The notes beneath the pieces were generated by a model. That model did not search any database. It saw nothing but the letters and a program-made list of their open reading frames with translations, and was not told the DNA's origin. Source: Endozoicomonas sp. 4G (GTDB taxonomy: Bacteria; Pseudomonadota; Gammaproteobacteria; Pseudomonadales; Endozoicomonadaceae). Taken from it: a stretch of 64,000 bases of DNA. The DNA is taken from contig NZ_CP082909.1 in assembly GCF_023822025.1 (NCBI RefSeq), forward strand, positions 1,126,698 to 1,190,697, in the 5' to 3' direction. Positions 8,794-17,168 of this stretch are shown in pieces; the stretch's first letter is position 1, and each line of letters starts with the position of its first letter. A program made the translations under genes and the position numbers.

Positions 8794-8818
8794 GTAACCG
8801 GTTACTGAAACCGGTTAC
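8794..8818 (-). promoter_or_regulatory. Tandem LacI/AscG-type operators upstream of the IIA gene
   Basis: Two near-identical palindromic boxes, GTAACCGGTTAC (8794-8805, a perfect 12-bp palindrome) and GAAACCGGTTAC (8807-8818), lie 78-102 bases before the operon start. They match the half-sites recognised by AscG-like regulators. I assign them to the adjacent regulator by position and similarity only. A clear -10/-35 pair could not be fixed. Confidence 0.8.
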
Positions 8819-9075
8819 ATTATGGTTGACCTAAGTCAAAAAACCAAGTTGCCCAGCATTGGCAGCGAATGCTAAAGAACATGCAGCCTTTGGTGAACTC
8901 GGTACTTTCGAAAAAAATAGGTGTAAACCGAAGTTTATTGATATAAGTCAATGTTTTGGTAGTGGCAAATACGTACTATGAAGTCACTCGGGTCAGCCAA
9001 GAAAAATAACAAACAGCGCCAGAGTGCAAAGGATATAAAAAAGAGAAGCAGGAGCCATTCATAGCCAGTCGATCG
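8819..9075. other. Non-coding stretch upstream of an orphan terminator
   Basis: No credible gene on either strand; a minus-strand frame through here lacks start support. It contains the small inverted repeat TTGAC-N4-GTCAA at 8826-8839, next to the operators. The terminator at 9076-9112 has no gene before it on the plus strand, so a short non-coding RNA or an untranslated leader could begin in this interval. Confidence 0.35.
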
Positions 9076-9112
9076 AATACCCGGGTTTGAGGGGACCCAG
9101 GGTATTTTTTTT
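9076..9112 (+). terminator. Strong Rho-independent terminator without an upstream gene
   Basis: AATACCCGGGT (9076-9086) pairs with ACCCAGGGTATT (9095-9106) with one bulged A, followed by eight T. Oriented for the plus strand, it lies 117 bases before the yfcH-like gene and would end transcripts that start in 8820-9075. Confidence 0.75.
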
Positions 9113-9228
9113 GTCGTGAAAAATTGTTTCTTACGCCCATGGCTGTTTAATATGGAACCATGGGGTTGTATCCCGTGAGGCTCAAGACGTTTCCATACTT
9201 TCATAAAGTTTTTTTCAGGGCTCATATC

Positions 9229-10137
9229 ATGCAGATACTGATTACCGGGGGAACAGGGTTCATTGGTCGACGGCTGGTGGCGAGGCTTTTGTCAAAAGGG
9301 CATCGACTGACTGTTTTGAGCAGGCGGGATGCTGAGGATGTACACCGTCTGCTGAGTAATGAAGTTAAGTCTGTAAAGTCACTATCGGCAGTCAATCCTG
9401 CCGTGGCTTTCGATGCCATTATCAACCTGGCGGGTGAGGGGGTGATGGATGAACGCTGGACATCCTTCAGAAAAAGCCAGCTGCTCAATAGCCGGATTAC
9501 CCTGACTTCAGAACTGGTTGACCTGATTGAGCGCATGGAAAACCGCCCCCGCTGTCTGATCAGTGGCTCGGCCATCGGGTTTTATGGCGGCAGGGATGAT
9601 GCTGTCCGTCTGGACGAGTCTTCCGGGGCAGGGAATGATTTTGCTGCCGACCTTTGTCTACGCTGGGAGCAGGCCGCCAGACGTGCAGAGGGTTTGGGAG
9701 CGCGGGTTTGTACGGTCAGAACCGGTGTCGTCTTGCACCCTGAAGGAGGTGCATTGCATAAAATGATGCTTCCTTTCCGTTTGGGGGCTGGTGGACCGCT
9801 GGGTTCTGGTAAACAGATGATGTCGTGGATTCACATGGAAGATATGGTGAATACGCTGATCTTCTTATTGGAAAATGACTCTGCCAAAGGTGTTTTTAAT
9901 GCAACCGCTCCCGAAGCTGTCAGCAATAAGGATTTTGCGGTAGCACTGGCTGGTGTTCTTAACCGTCCCGCCCTCCTGAAAATGCCAGCTATGGTGCTGA
10001 AGTGTCTGTTGGGAGAGTCTTCTGAAATGGTATTGAAAGGCCAGAATGTTTACCCCGAACGGCTGTTGGCTGAAGGCTATCAATTCACCCATCCACAATT
10101 GCAACCGGCACTGACTCAGTTGATCAATGCCGTCTAA
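9229..10137 (+). CDS. yfcH: TIGR01777-type NAD-dependent epimerase/dehydratase (YfcH-like)
   Basis: 302-residue extended short-chain dehydrogenase-like protein (SDR39U1 type). The N-terminal nucleotide-binding motif ITGGTGFIGRRL is at residues 4-15, then NLAGEGVMDERW, SGSAIGFYGG, RTGVVLHPEGGAL, SWIHMEDMV and FNATAPEAVSNKDF, all typical of the YfcH/SULA family; the C-terminal DUF1731-like part is present. ATG at 9229 is chosen over 9160 because it places the Rossmann motif at the N-terminus as in homologues, though the ribosome site is weak. The cellular role of this family is poorly known. Confidence 0.9.
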   Translation: MQILITGGTGFIGRRLVARLLSKGHRLTVLSRRDAEDVHRLLSNEVKSVKSLSAVNPAVAFDAIINLAGEGVMDERWTSFRKSQLLNSRITLTSELVDLIERMENRPRCLISGSAIGFYGGRDDAVRLDESSGAGNDFAADLCLRWEQAARRAEGLGARVCTVRTGVVLHPEGGALHKMMLPFRLGAGGPLGSGKQMMSWIHMEDMVNTLIFLLENDSAKGVFNATAPEAVSNKDFAVALAGVLNRPALLKMPAMVLKCLLGESSEMVLKGQNVYPERLLAEGYQFTHPQLQPALTQLINAV

Positions 10138-10364
10138 TTCTTCGTAATGTAACTACTATTCGTAATGTAACTATTAAAGGCTACGAGTAGCAGGGTATTT
10201 TTCTATTTCCTAATGATGGAAAAACGTTCAGAGTAACAGTCATGACAGGTCGACTCTGTTTAACTTCACTGGATGGATGAAAAAGAGCAGAGTAACTCTA
10301 AAAGTGAAACGGTGCAGTGGCTCTGATGGAGAAGAAATTCTGCATAATACGGATTATAAAAAAC

Positions 10365-11342
10365 ATGCCTCAGGCACTGAAAATACAGAATTTACGAAAA
10401 CAATACGACAATGGTTTTGAAGCCCTGAAAGGGATTGAACTCTCTGTTGAAGAAGGTGATTTTTACGCTCTGCTGGGTCCTAACGGTGCTGGCAAGTCAA
10501 CCTCTATCGGTATCATTTCATCACTGGTTCGCAAAAGCTCAGGCAAGGTTTCAGTATTCGGGCACGATATTGATACCGATCTTGTCAAGGCCAAGCGGAT
10601 GCTGGGAGTGGTTCCCCAGGAATTCAACTTTAACCAGTTTGAAAAAGTTGAAGATATCATCGTAACCCAGGCTGGTTATTACGGCATACCTGCCAAAGAG
10701 GCTCGTAAGCGTGCTGAGCATTATCTCAGGCAGCTGGGCCTGTGGGATAAACGACACAGTGTCTCAAGAATGTTGTCCGGCGGTATGAAACGCCGTTTGA
10801 TGATTGTCAGGGCTCTGATTCATCAGCCAAAGCTACTGATTCTTGATGAGCCTACTGCCGGTGTTGATATTGAACTGCGTCGCTCGCTCTGGGACTTTCT
10901 CAGAGAGATTAATGAGCAGGGCACCACGATTATCCTGACCACGCACTATCTGGAAGAAGCGGAGCAGCTCTGCCGTCATGTCGGCATCATTGATAGTGGT
11001 GAGATTGTCGAGAATACCAGCACCAAGGCACTGCTGAGCAAGCTTCAGCAAGAGAGCTTTGTACTGGATCTGAACGAGCCGATTGCAGACCTGCCAACCT
11101 TTGCGGGTTATAACGTCAAGAAGTTGGATAACCACAGTATCGAAGTTGAGGTTGGCAAGCATCAGGGGGTTAATGACCTGTTCCGGCAACTGAGTGAATA
11201 TCGTATTGAAGTGGCCAGCATGAGAAACAAGTCCAACCGGCTGGAAGAGTTGTTTGTTAATCTGACTTCTGATAGCAGGGGCGTCGAGGCTTCGGGACAA
11301 ACTAAAGACAGTGCAGTTGAAAAGGGGAGAAGCGCACAGTGA
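10365..11342 (+). CDS. yadG: ABC exporter ATP-binding protein (YadG-like)
   Basis: 325-residue ATPase of an ABC-2 type exporter. From the start at 10365, Walker A GPNGAGKST is at residues 38-46, the signature LSGGMKRR near 137 and Walker B LLILDEPTAGVD near 155, followed by the H-loop TTHYLEEAEQL. The sequence tracks E. coli YadG closely through the ATPase domain. Earlier starts (GTG 10317, ATG 10326) are possible; 10365 gives the family N-terminus, but no clear ribosome site precedes any of them. A 20-residue polar tail extends beyond YadG. It overlaps the permease gene by four bases (GTGA), showing translational coupling. Confidence 0.92.
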   Translation: MPQALKIQNLRKQYDNGFEALKGIELSVEEGDFYALLGPNGAGKSTSIGIISSLVRKSSGKVSVFGHDIDTDLVKAKRMLGVVPQEFNFNQFEKVEDIIVTQAGYYGIPAKEARKRAEHYLRQLGLWDKRHSVSRMLSGGMKRRLMIVRALIHQPKLLILDEPTAGVDIELRRSLWDFLREINEQGTTIILTTHYLEEAEQLCRHVGIIDSGEIVENTSTKALLSKLQQESFVLDLNEPIADLPTFAGYNVKKLDNHSIEVEVGKHQGVNDLFRQLSEYRIEVASMRNKSNRLEELFVNLTSDSRGVEASGQTKDSAVEKGRSAQ

Positions 11343-12118
11343 GTGAATGGAAGTATAATCTGGTTGCGTTTAATACCATCTTCAGTAAAGAAATTCGTCG
11401 TTTCATGCGCATCTGGCCGCAGACTCTGTTGCCACCGGCGATCACCATGTCCCTGTATTTCGTTATTTTTGGTGCTGTGATTGGCTCCCGGGTGGGCGAA
11501 ATGGGCGGCTTTGACTATATGACCTTTGTCGTACCCGGTCTGGTTATGATGGCGGTGATCACCAATAGCTTCAGTAATGTCGCCTCCAGCTTTTTCAGCA
11601 ACAAGTTTCAGAAAAGTGTTGAAGAGTTGCTGGTATCACCCGTACCAAACTGGGTCATTCTGGCCGGGTACACCATGGGTGGTGTGGTCAGGGGGCTCTA
11701 TGTCGGTATTCTGGTGATGCTGCTGGGCGCTTTCTTCGTGGAGCTTCAGGTTCATCATATTTTTATTACCCTGCTGGCCGTTTTTCTGACGGCAACGCTG
11801 TTTGCCCTGGGTGGTTTTATCAATGCTGTGTTTGCCAGAAAGTTTGACGATGTGGCCATCATCCCGACCTTTGTGTTGACGCCACTCACTTATCTGGGCG
11901 GTGTCTTCTATTCAGTAGACGTACTTCCTGAGCCATTCCGATCCATCTCTCTGTTGAACCCTATCCTCTATCAGGTGAATGCTTTCCGTTATGGCATCCT
12001 GGGTCAGGACAGTGGTATCAGTATTGGCTGGGCTTTTGTTGTGATGGTTCTGGCTATTGTCATCATGGCGGCATGGGCGCTTCATCTTCTGCGAGTAGGT
12101 AAAGGCCTGCGAAACTGA
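11339..12118 (+). CDS. yadH: ABC-2 type exporter permease (YadH-like)
   Basis: 259-residue inner-membrane permease partner of the preceding ATPase, with about six hydrophobic segments. LPPAITMSLYFVIFG, the conserved SSFFSNKFQKSVEELLVSPVPNW and LGGVFYSVDVLPEPF match YadH. The start is GTG within the GTGA overlap with the ATPase stop; a GGGGAGAAG stretch lies just upstream. Transported substrate is unknown for this family. Confidence 0.92.
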   Translation: MSEWKYNLVAFNTIFSKEIRRFMRIWPQTLLPPAITMSLYFVIFGAVIGSRVGEMGGFDYMTFVVPGLVMMAVITNSFSNVASSFFSNKFQKSVEELLVSPVPNWVILAGYTMGGVVRGLYVGILVMLLGAFFVELQVHHIFITLLAVFLTATLFALGGFINAVFARKFDDVAIIPTFVLTPLTYLGGVFYSVDVLPEPFRSISLLNPILYQVNAFRYGILGQDSGISIGWAFVVMVLAIVIMAAWALHLLRVGKGLRN

Positions 12119-12259
12119 AGCTGTGGCAGTCTTCGCTACATCTGCGTATGATTCCACGGCCACAATTCAGGGTGCAAAACCGTTCAGTTTGTCTGAGGAA
12201 GCTGATTGAAGTCGTCTGGTCGGATTATGGGACTGACAGGATTGGTTGAGAGTGAAATT

Positions 12260-13084
12260 ATGAGTGAATTAGTGAATGCTTCCCCACTGGGGAAAAACAG
12301 TGAATACCAGGCGAAGTATAACCCGGAGCTGTTGTTTCCCATTCCCCGCAGGGAGAAACAGTTGGAGTTAGGGCTGGATCCGGAAAACCTGCCTTTCAAA
12401 GGGAGTGATGTCTGGTTTGGCTATGAGTTGTCCTGGCTCGATGCCAAGGGTAAGCCGCTGGCAATGATCGGTCGCTTTGAGCTTCCCTGCGATTCTCCCA
12501 GCCTGATTGAATCCAAGTCTTTCAAGCTCTACCTGAATTCATTTAATCAGACTCAGTTTGATTCTGTGGCACAGGTTCAGGCGGTCATGGCAAAGGATCT
12601 CAGTCGGGCGGCAGGTGCACCGGTTAAAGTAAAGCTGATGACGATTGCACACATGGAGGCTTTCGGATTTAAAGCGGCTCCCGGTATCGGAGTCGATGAG
12701 TTGGATGTAGCCATTGATTGCTATGACTACACACCCGATCTATTGCAAAAGGCTGAAGGCGTCCGGGAAGAAATCCTTCACTCTCATCTGTTAAAGTCCA
12801 ACTGTCCTGTCACCGGGCAGCCAGACTGGGGGACCGTGGTTGTGCAATATAAAGGTGAAGCCATTAGCCATGAATCGTTCCTGAGATTTATCTGCTCATT
12901 CCGGGGGCATCAGGAATTTCATGAGCAGTGTGTGGAACGGGTGTTCACTGAGATACAGTCCCGTTTCAAAATGGAATCGTTGACCGTTTATGCCCGCTAT
13001 GTGCGCCGGGGGGGGCTGGACATTAATCCATGGCGCAGTACTGAGCAGGCCGGGCAGGATGACGGACGTCTGATCAGACAGTGA
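12260..13084 (+). CDS. queF: NADPH-dependent 7-cyano-7-deazaguanine reductase QueF
   Basis: 274-residue enzyme that reduces preQ0 to preQ1 in queuosine biosynthesis for tRNA modification. It is the long, two-domain form like E. coli QueF (282 residues). Visible motifs are FELPCDSPSLIESKSFKLYL, the catalytic cysteine C182 in SNCPVTGQPDWGT with its partner aspartate, and RFICSFRGHQEFHEQC. ATG at 12260 fits the family N-terminus (SELVNASPLGK); an upstream alternative at 12206 would add 18 unlikely residues. Confidence 0.95.
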   Translation: MSELVNASPLGKNSEYQAKYNPELLFPIPRREKQLELGLDPENLPFKGSDVWFGYELSWLDAKGKPLAMIGRFELPCDSPSLIESKSFKLYLNSFNQTQFDSVAQVQAVMAKDLSRAAGAPVKVKLMTIAHMEAFGFKAAPGIGVDELDVAIDCYDYTPDLLQKAEGVREEILHSHLLKSNCPVTGQPDWGTVVVQYKGEAISHESFLRFICSFRGHQEFHEQCVERVFTEIQSRFKMESLTVYARYVRRGGLDINPWRSTEQAGQDDGRLIRQ

Positions 13085-13158
13085 AGTGATATATCAGGTT
13101 GCAAGATCGGTGAACTAGTCCATATATATTAATCGGTATATGGAGGTTTTTTACTGAT

Positions 13159-13467
13159 ATGAAAAAATATATAGCTCTCACTGCTCTTTGCCTTTCCTGT
13201 AAGAGTTTTGCCACAGGCTATGTTATCCGCAATCCTTATGATCAAAGTTCAGTGACTACTATTGTGCTGATATCACACGGATGGGGTGTTCTTTGGGAAG
13301 CGGGGCAACAGACTCTCCCCCTTCTGGTGCAGAGCTACCCTGCTCCAACACGATTCTTTCCCAGTCATATCGGGATTATGATTCGGGGCTGCGTCCACTA
13401 TACAGAAGTACTGGATTACTTCTCTCCGTCGTCCTGGCCAATCACTACCTGGCGTAAGGTGGAATAA
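13159..13467 (+). CDS. Small secreted protein of unknown function
   Basis: 102-residue predicted exported protein. MKKYIALTALCLSCKSFATG looks like a Sec signal peptide with cleavage after SFA. The remaining 80 or so residues are unremarkable and match nothing I know. A GGAGG lies about 12 bases before the start, longer spacing than usual. Two other small MKK-type secreted proteins occur in this window (23412 and 30446), with no clear overall similarity. It could also be a remnant of a longer gene. Confidence 0.5.
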   Translation: MKKYIALTALCLSCKSFATGYVIRNPYDQSSVTTIVLISHGWGVLWEAGQQTLPLLVQSYPAPTRFFPSHIGIMIRGCVHYTEVLDYFSPSSWPITTWRKVE

Positions 13468-13518
13468 TTCCTTGCAGAGACCTACTGTCGATTAAATGTA
13501 AGGTGTTTTGGAAAAGGT

Positions 13519-13767
13519 ATGGAAATAAATATTGTTTCTGCCACGGTGACCAGTAAAGGTCAGGTCACCATACCAGCCACTATCCGCAATACACTGAAGA
13601 TCAGCCCCGGCGATCAAATTCAATTCGTTGAAGTAACGCCGGGACGATTTGAAATGCTGGTGGCCTGTAATGATGTCAAATCCCTGAAAGGCATGGTCAA
13701 ATCCAATCGTCACGTTTCAATTAAAGAGATAAATCAGGCGATTAAATTCCGGGGCAGAGAATCGTGA
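13519..13767 (+). CDS. AbrB/MazE-type antitoxin-like DNA-binding protein
   Basis: 82-residue protein with an N-terminal swapped-hairpin AbrB domain (SATVTSKGQVTIPATIRNTLKISPGDQIQFVEV, residues 6-40 or so). This fold binds DNA and is typical of VapB/MazE antitoxins. The C-terminal half (MVKSNRHVSIKEINQAIKFRG) is the usual toxin-binding tail. No PIN or MazF toxin follows; instead there is a palindromic repeat and an insertion sequence, so the toxin may have been lost or displaced. A solo transcription factor is the alternative. Confidence 0.85.
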   Translation: MEINIVSATVTSKGQVTIPATIRNTLKISPGDQIQFVEVTPGRFEMLVACNDVKSLKGMVKSNRHVSIKEINQAIKFRGRES

Positions 13768-13776
13768 TCGGGCTCC

Positions 13777-13842
13777 CTCGTTCCCACGCTCTGCGAGGCT
13801 GCTGCAAAACTCTGGTTACCAGCTCCAGAGCGTGGGAACGAG
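13777..13842. repeat. Palindromic dispersed repeat (CTCGTTCCCACGC type)
   Basis: CTCGTTCCCACGCTCTG (13777-13793) is perfectly complementary to CAGAGCGTGGGAACGAG (13826-13842), forming a 17-bp stem with a 32-base loop. Related sequence occurs at 16122-16148, 16278-16290 and 31192-31204, so this is a dispersed family. It may also act as a terminator between the antitoxin gene and the insertion sequence. Confidence 0.75.
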
Positions 13843-13877
13843 TCACAGTTTTTTGAGCGGCAGTATTTTCTAATCCC

Positions 13878-15235
13878 AAAATGAGCCTGAAGGGGCGTCA
13901 AGCCAGTGCTTTCAGGCCTTTCGTTCAAAAATTGATTGAAACAGTAATTCTCTGGCAGCCTGCAACTGCTTTGCTGACTCATTATCGCTCATGCTTGTAG
14001 CTCTTGCCTCAAGTTCTTCGAGGGTGACTCCCTTTTTCAAATATTTCTTAAAGTCGGGGAGACTTTTGAATTTTTCATAGGGGGTCATCATGTTTTCATA
14101 GTGATACTTTTTCTTTTCCTTGCCCTTTGCGTCTACCTCTGTTTCCGGGAAGAAGCACGGACGATGAAAGTTTAGGTATGGGGTAAGATAGATTTTATTG
14201 AACTCATTTATTTCTGTCGCATACTTCTGAGGAATATGAGCATACCCAAGTATTTTTCTGATGATCGCACCATTCTTGCTTTCTACAAGTGCATTGTCGT
14301 TCGTCTTTCTTGCTCTTGATTTCGTAAAATTTATACGAAGATTTTCAAGTAATTCTGATACACGACCATTAATGTATTCAGAACCGTTATCAGAATGAAA
14401 ACCCCTTAATTTAAAGGGAAATGAAGCCAGCAGCTCCTCCAAAACAGGAATCAAAAATGTCTCACTAATCTTCTCAACAGAGCAAACAACCTGATACTGT
14501 GTCACCTCATCAACAGCATTGATATGGTACACGCCTTTGACTCTATCCTGATCACCCTGGTGTACAGTGTCGATGCGTATAAAGCCTGGCTGTCCTTCTG
14601 GCCTTGGTTTTCGCCGTACACCAATTGCTCGTTTTGTCGGTTTGGTGACGTCTTTAGGTGACCGGATGTTACGGTATGTCTGTGACTTTCTCAGGTTGTA
14701 TATGTGTGAGACGGAAATATCTTTCAGGCGTTCATAGCTCTGGTCACCCTGCACATACGCCCTTTCACAGAGCTTTTTGATAGCAGCCCCATTTAGACCA
14801 TTATGAAGCTGATCTGTCGCAGCGAGGAGCCTTATATCGGCCTTGGTGTACTGATTGCTGAACCCATTGCTGGTCCGCTGTTTGCGCTTCAAATGACCTG
14901 CTGAGAGGTATGCCTTGATAAGGCGGCTGATTTGAGCTCTTGAGTAGCCTGTGGCAACTGTCAGATACCGCTTAATAATCCCTTTCTCTGACCGAGTGAG
15001 TGATCGATATCGGAAGTGCCTCAAAACTTCTTCAACCCATTGATAACACTCGTCTTTTGACTCCCAACCGGGCTCTATCAATGGTGCTTGATTAAGCAGT
15101 TCTTGAACCTGCTGGAGGGTACTAATTAGCCTCGTGTTCATGATGATTTTCATCCAGTAATAATGGACGAAAGATCCAAAAGCGTGAGGCTCATTTCATG
15201 CTAGAAACAGGAGTCCCCTTTAGGCTCATTTCATG
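13878..15235 (-). mobile_element. Insertion sequence with integrase-type transposase
   Basis: The transposase gene is bracketed by imperfect terminal inverted repeats: AAATGAGCCTGAAGGGG on the left (13879-13895) and the complement-like CCCCTTTAGGCTCATTT on the right (15215-15231). The motif AGGCTCATTTCATG appears twice at the right end (15187-15200 and 15222-15235), which may be multiple transposase sites. No clean target duplication was identified, so boundaries are approximate. Confidence 0.75.
13912..15153 (-). CDS. Integrase core-domain transposase
   Basis: 413-residue DDE recombinase of the retroviral-integrase type. An N-terminal helix-turn-helix part (GYSRAQISRLIKAYL) is followed by the catalytic domain with FIRIDTVHQGD, FHSDNGSEYIN and NDNALVESKNG, giving the D-D-E triad. 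It resembles transposases usually annotated as IS481/ISNCY-like integrase-core proteins; I cannot fix the family further. The frame is complete and lies within terminal repeats, so the element may be functional. Confidence 0.88.
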   Translation of the reverse strand: MKIIMNTRLISTLQQVQELLNQAPLIEPGWESKDECYQWVEEVLRHFRYRSLTRSEKGIIKRYLTVATGYSRAQISRLIKAYLSAGHLKRKQRTSNGFSNQYTKADIRLLAATDQLHNGLNGAAIKKLCERAYVQGDQSYERLKDISVSHIYNLRKSQTYRNIRSPKDVTKPTKRAIGVRRKPRPEGQPGFIRIDTVHQGDQDRVKGVYHINAVDEVTQYQVVCSVEKISETFLIPVLEELLASFPFKLRGFHSDNGSEYINGRVSELLENLRINFTKSRARKTNDNALVESKNGAIIRKILGYAHIPQKYATEINEFNKIYLTPYLNFHRPCFFPETEVDAKGKEKKKYHYENMMTPYEKFKSLPDFKKYLKKGVTLEELEARATSMSDNESAKQLQAARELLFQSIFERKA

Positions 15236-15362
15236 TTGGAAGAGACTGCGGCTTGCGTTTTCCGACCAAGTTGCTATATTGGTTCACAGACCTGCAACGG
15301 TGCCCATTCTAATACGTAGCGAGTGGCCACGGTTCCAGGTTTTTTGCGTTTAGGGGTATGTA

Positions 15363-16115
15363 ATGCAGAAAATTGCTTTCTTTGTGGATGGTGGCTACTT
15401 TGTTCGACGGATCAAGTTTTATCACCGCAAACATTTTGAAGCGCACGCATTAGAACCTCAGCATATAGTCACTGCAACGTACAACCTTGTCAGAAAGCAT
15501 CAGGAAAATCTCGGGCGGGATGAACTATACCGGATTTACTATTATGATGCGCCGCCACTCGAAAAACAGATCAGATACCCTCGGCCAGCCCCCGGCCACC
15601 AAACACCCGGCACATGGAATAGTAAGAATGAACCCGGATATATTTTCCAGACAGAACTCCACAAACAGTTGCGAGCTTCCCGAAAGCTGGCACTGCGCAT
15701 GGGGAAGTTATCCAATTCTGGCCAGTGGCAGGTAAAGGATCTGGCGTTGGAGGAGCTACTGGCCAATAAAAAGCAGTTTTCGGACCTTACAAACGAAGAT
15801 TTCTATTACAGTGTTCAGCAAAAGGGTGTGGATACTCGAATAGGCGTCGATATTACAACCCTTACTCTCAACCACTACGCTGACACTATTGTTCTATTCG
15901 CTAGCGATGCAGACTTTGTACCCGTCGCAAAACTGGCCAGAACGCATGGTGTCGATGTGGTTCTTGACCCGCTTTGGGGTAATGTTGATAGTGATCTAAA
16001 AACTCATATTGATGGTAAAAAGTCCTTTGATCTGGTCAATCAATTGAAAAATATTCTTGGCCATGAGCCGGAACCCCGACCAAAGTGGTGGAATGAAAAA
16101 CTTCGACAGGCCTGA
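15363..16115 (+). CDS. NYN-domain (PIN-like) putative ribonuclease
   Basis: 250-residue LabA/DUF88-type NYN protein, a fold related to PIN nucleases that usually acts on RNA. Conserved acidic positions are seen in FFVDGGYFVRR (D9), KGVDTRIGVDI and LFASDADFVPVAKLA, the standard NYN metal site. The middle insertion (residues 60-130) is specific to the subfamily. It sits alone between an insertion sequence and palindromic repeats, as accessory NYN genes often do. Target and role are not evident; a defence or RNA-processing function would be speculation. Confidence 0.88.
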   Translation: MQKIAFFVDGGYFVRRIKFYHRKHFEAHALEPQHIVTATYNLVRKHQENLGRDELYRIYYYDAPPLEKQIRYPRPAPGHQTPGTWNSKNEPGYIFQTELHKQLRASRKLALRMGKLSNSGQWQVKDLALEELLANKKQFSDLTNEDFYYSVQQKGVDTRIGVDITTLTLNHYADTIVLFASDADFVPVAKLARTHGVDVVLDPLWGNVDSDLKTHIDGKKSFDLVNQLKNILGHEPEPRPKWWNEKLRQA

Positions 16116-16338
16116 GACTATCCCTCGTTCCCACGCTTTGCGTGGGAATGCATACCTTACCTAACAAGCTAGTGCAGCTAAGCCTTGATATCCATACAGC
16201 CCCCTCGTTTATCCTGAGCGGAGTCGAAGGGCTCTCAGGGTGAACGGAGTTTGGGTGCCATTGATAATCTGGAGCGTGGGAGTGAGGGGGGAATATCCTC
16301 TGGAACGCAGTTAATAGCATATAGGTAGGAGCATACCG
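16116..16338. repeat. Repeat-rich intergenic region (dispersed palindromic family)
   Basis: It contains the hairpin TTCCCACGC-TTT-GCGTGGGAA (16128-16148) and a stretch at about 16237-16290 that recurs in inverted orientation at 31190-31245 (shared core CATTGATAATCTGG / CCAGATTATCAATG with neighbouring bases). It belongs to the same dispersed repeat family as 13777-13842. No gene is seen. Confidence 0.7.
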
Positions 16339-16698
16339 ATGAGCAATGATAGTAAGTTTATAAATGAAGCTCTTTCTGACATAGATGATTTGGTTGATAA
16401 TGAAGATAGTGTCATAAGAATCAAATTGAATGAGCAACAGATAGAAATGGCAGCAAAGCTACAAAATGTATTGCGGCTGTCAAAAAATGTATTTTTTAAT
16501 ACGCTTGCTAACTATGGTGCATATTACTGTTCTAAAGATGACTTTAATGAAACGGAATTTCCATCTTCCATGGAGGGTTTAACAATTGATTTTAGTGTGT
16601 CAACTGAATCAGAAACTGAGCTTGAAAAGCACCCTGAGTATACGAATGAACTCATAACAGTTTTTGGTTTAATAAAAATGAGCCAAAGCTTATTATGA
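16339..16698 (+). CDS. Small acidic protein, first gene of a coupled pair
   Basis: 119-residue protein I do not recognise. It is strongly acidic at the N-terminus (FINEALSDIDDLVDNEDSV) with a central segment (LNEQQIEMAAKLQNVLRLSKNVFFNTL) that could be a ribbon-helix-helix or other small DNA-binding or interaction helix; that is inference. Its stop overlaps the start of the nuclease-like gene (ATGA), so the two are translated together. AT content is higher than in the core genes, consistent with transfer. An antitoxin, immunity or partner subunit role is plausible. Confidence 0.65.
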   Translation: MSNDSKFINEALSDIDDLVDNEDSVIRIKLNEQQIEMAAKLQNVLRLSKNVFFNTLANYGAYYCSKDDFNETEFPSSMEGLTIDFSVSTESETELEKHPEYTNELITVFGLIKMSQSLL

Positions 16699-17168
16699 TT
16701 AAACTTTCTAAAGCCCAAGCAATTATAATGGCCGACTCCATAATTGCATTAGATAATAGAAGCAAACAAGAAATTGGTCGGAGGTTTGCGTATAGGCTGG
16801 GCTTCACCCCAGGACCTCTTGGTCCTGATGATGGGATTGATGGTAGATTTTTACACAATGGGTTGTTCTGCCATTTTCAGTCTAAAATGAGTCGTTCAGC
16901 ATTGGATAAAGATGAAGCAAGAAAGTACTACTCTGACATAAAAGCACATCAAGCAGAGTGGAGTGTAATGTTGTCGGGTGTCGGGTTTAAGGATACTTTT
17001 TATACCAGACTTGATAAGCATACAGACTTGGATAGGGATAAAATTTACCTCCTTACTTTGACTGACATTTTTACTCAAAGCGATTTGTTTTTACAAGCAG
17101 TTGACAGTATCCCGCCTCTACTTAATATTTCTTCAATAGATTGGAGTAACTTCCAGAACAAAACCTAA
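16695..17168 (+). CDS. Mrr-like PD-(D/E)XK nuclease candidate
   Basis: 157-residue protein. Residues 27-66 hold a pattern like Mrr-type restriction nucleases: a helix with GRRFAYRLGF, then GPDDGIDG with D49 as the likely metal aspartate, then CHFQSKMS, giving the Q-x-K version of the (D/E)XK motif (Q62, K64). This is a motif reading, not a confirmed homology. The remaining C-terminal half is unrecognised. Coupled to the preceding acidic protein gene, it may form a toxin/immunity or restriction-like pair. No methylase is nearby. Confidence 0.6.
   Translation: MIKLSKAQAIIMADSIIALDNRSKQEIGRRFAYRLGFTPGPLGPDDGIDGRFLHNGLFCHFQSKMSRSALDKDEARKYYSDIKAHQAEWSVMLSGVGFKDTFYTRLDKHTDLDRDKIYLLTLTDIFTQSDLFLQAVDSIPPLLNISSIDWSNFQNKT

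Noticed and set aside
8935..9225. 96-codon minus-strand frame with a hydrophobic segment
   Set aside because: It runs through the strong plus-strand terminator and the yfcH leader and has no convincing ribosome site.
13777..13842. Simple terminator only
   Set aside because: The same sequence recurs at several sites and has no T tract, so a dispersed repeat is the better description, though it might also stop transcription.
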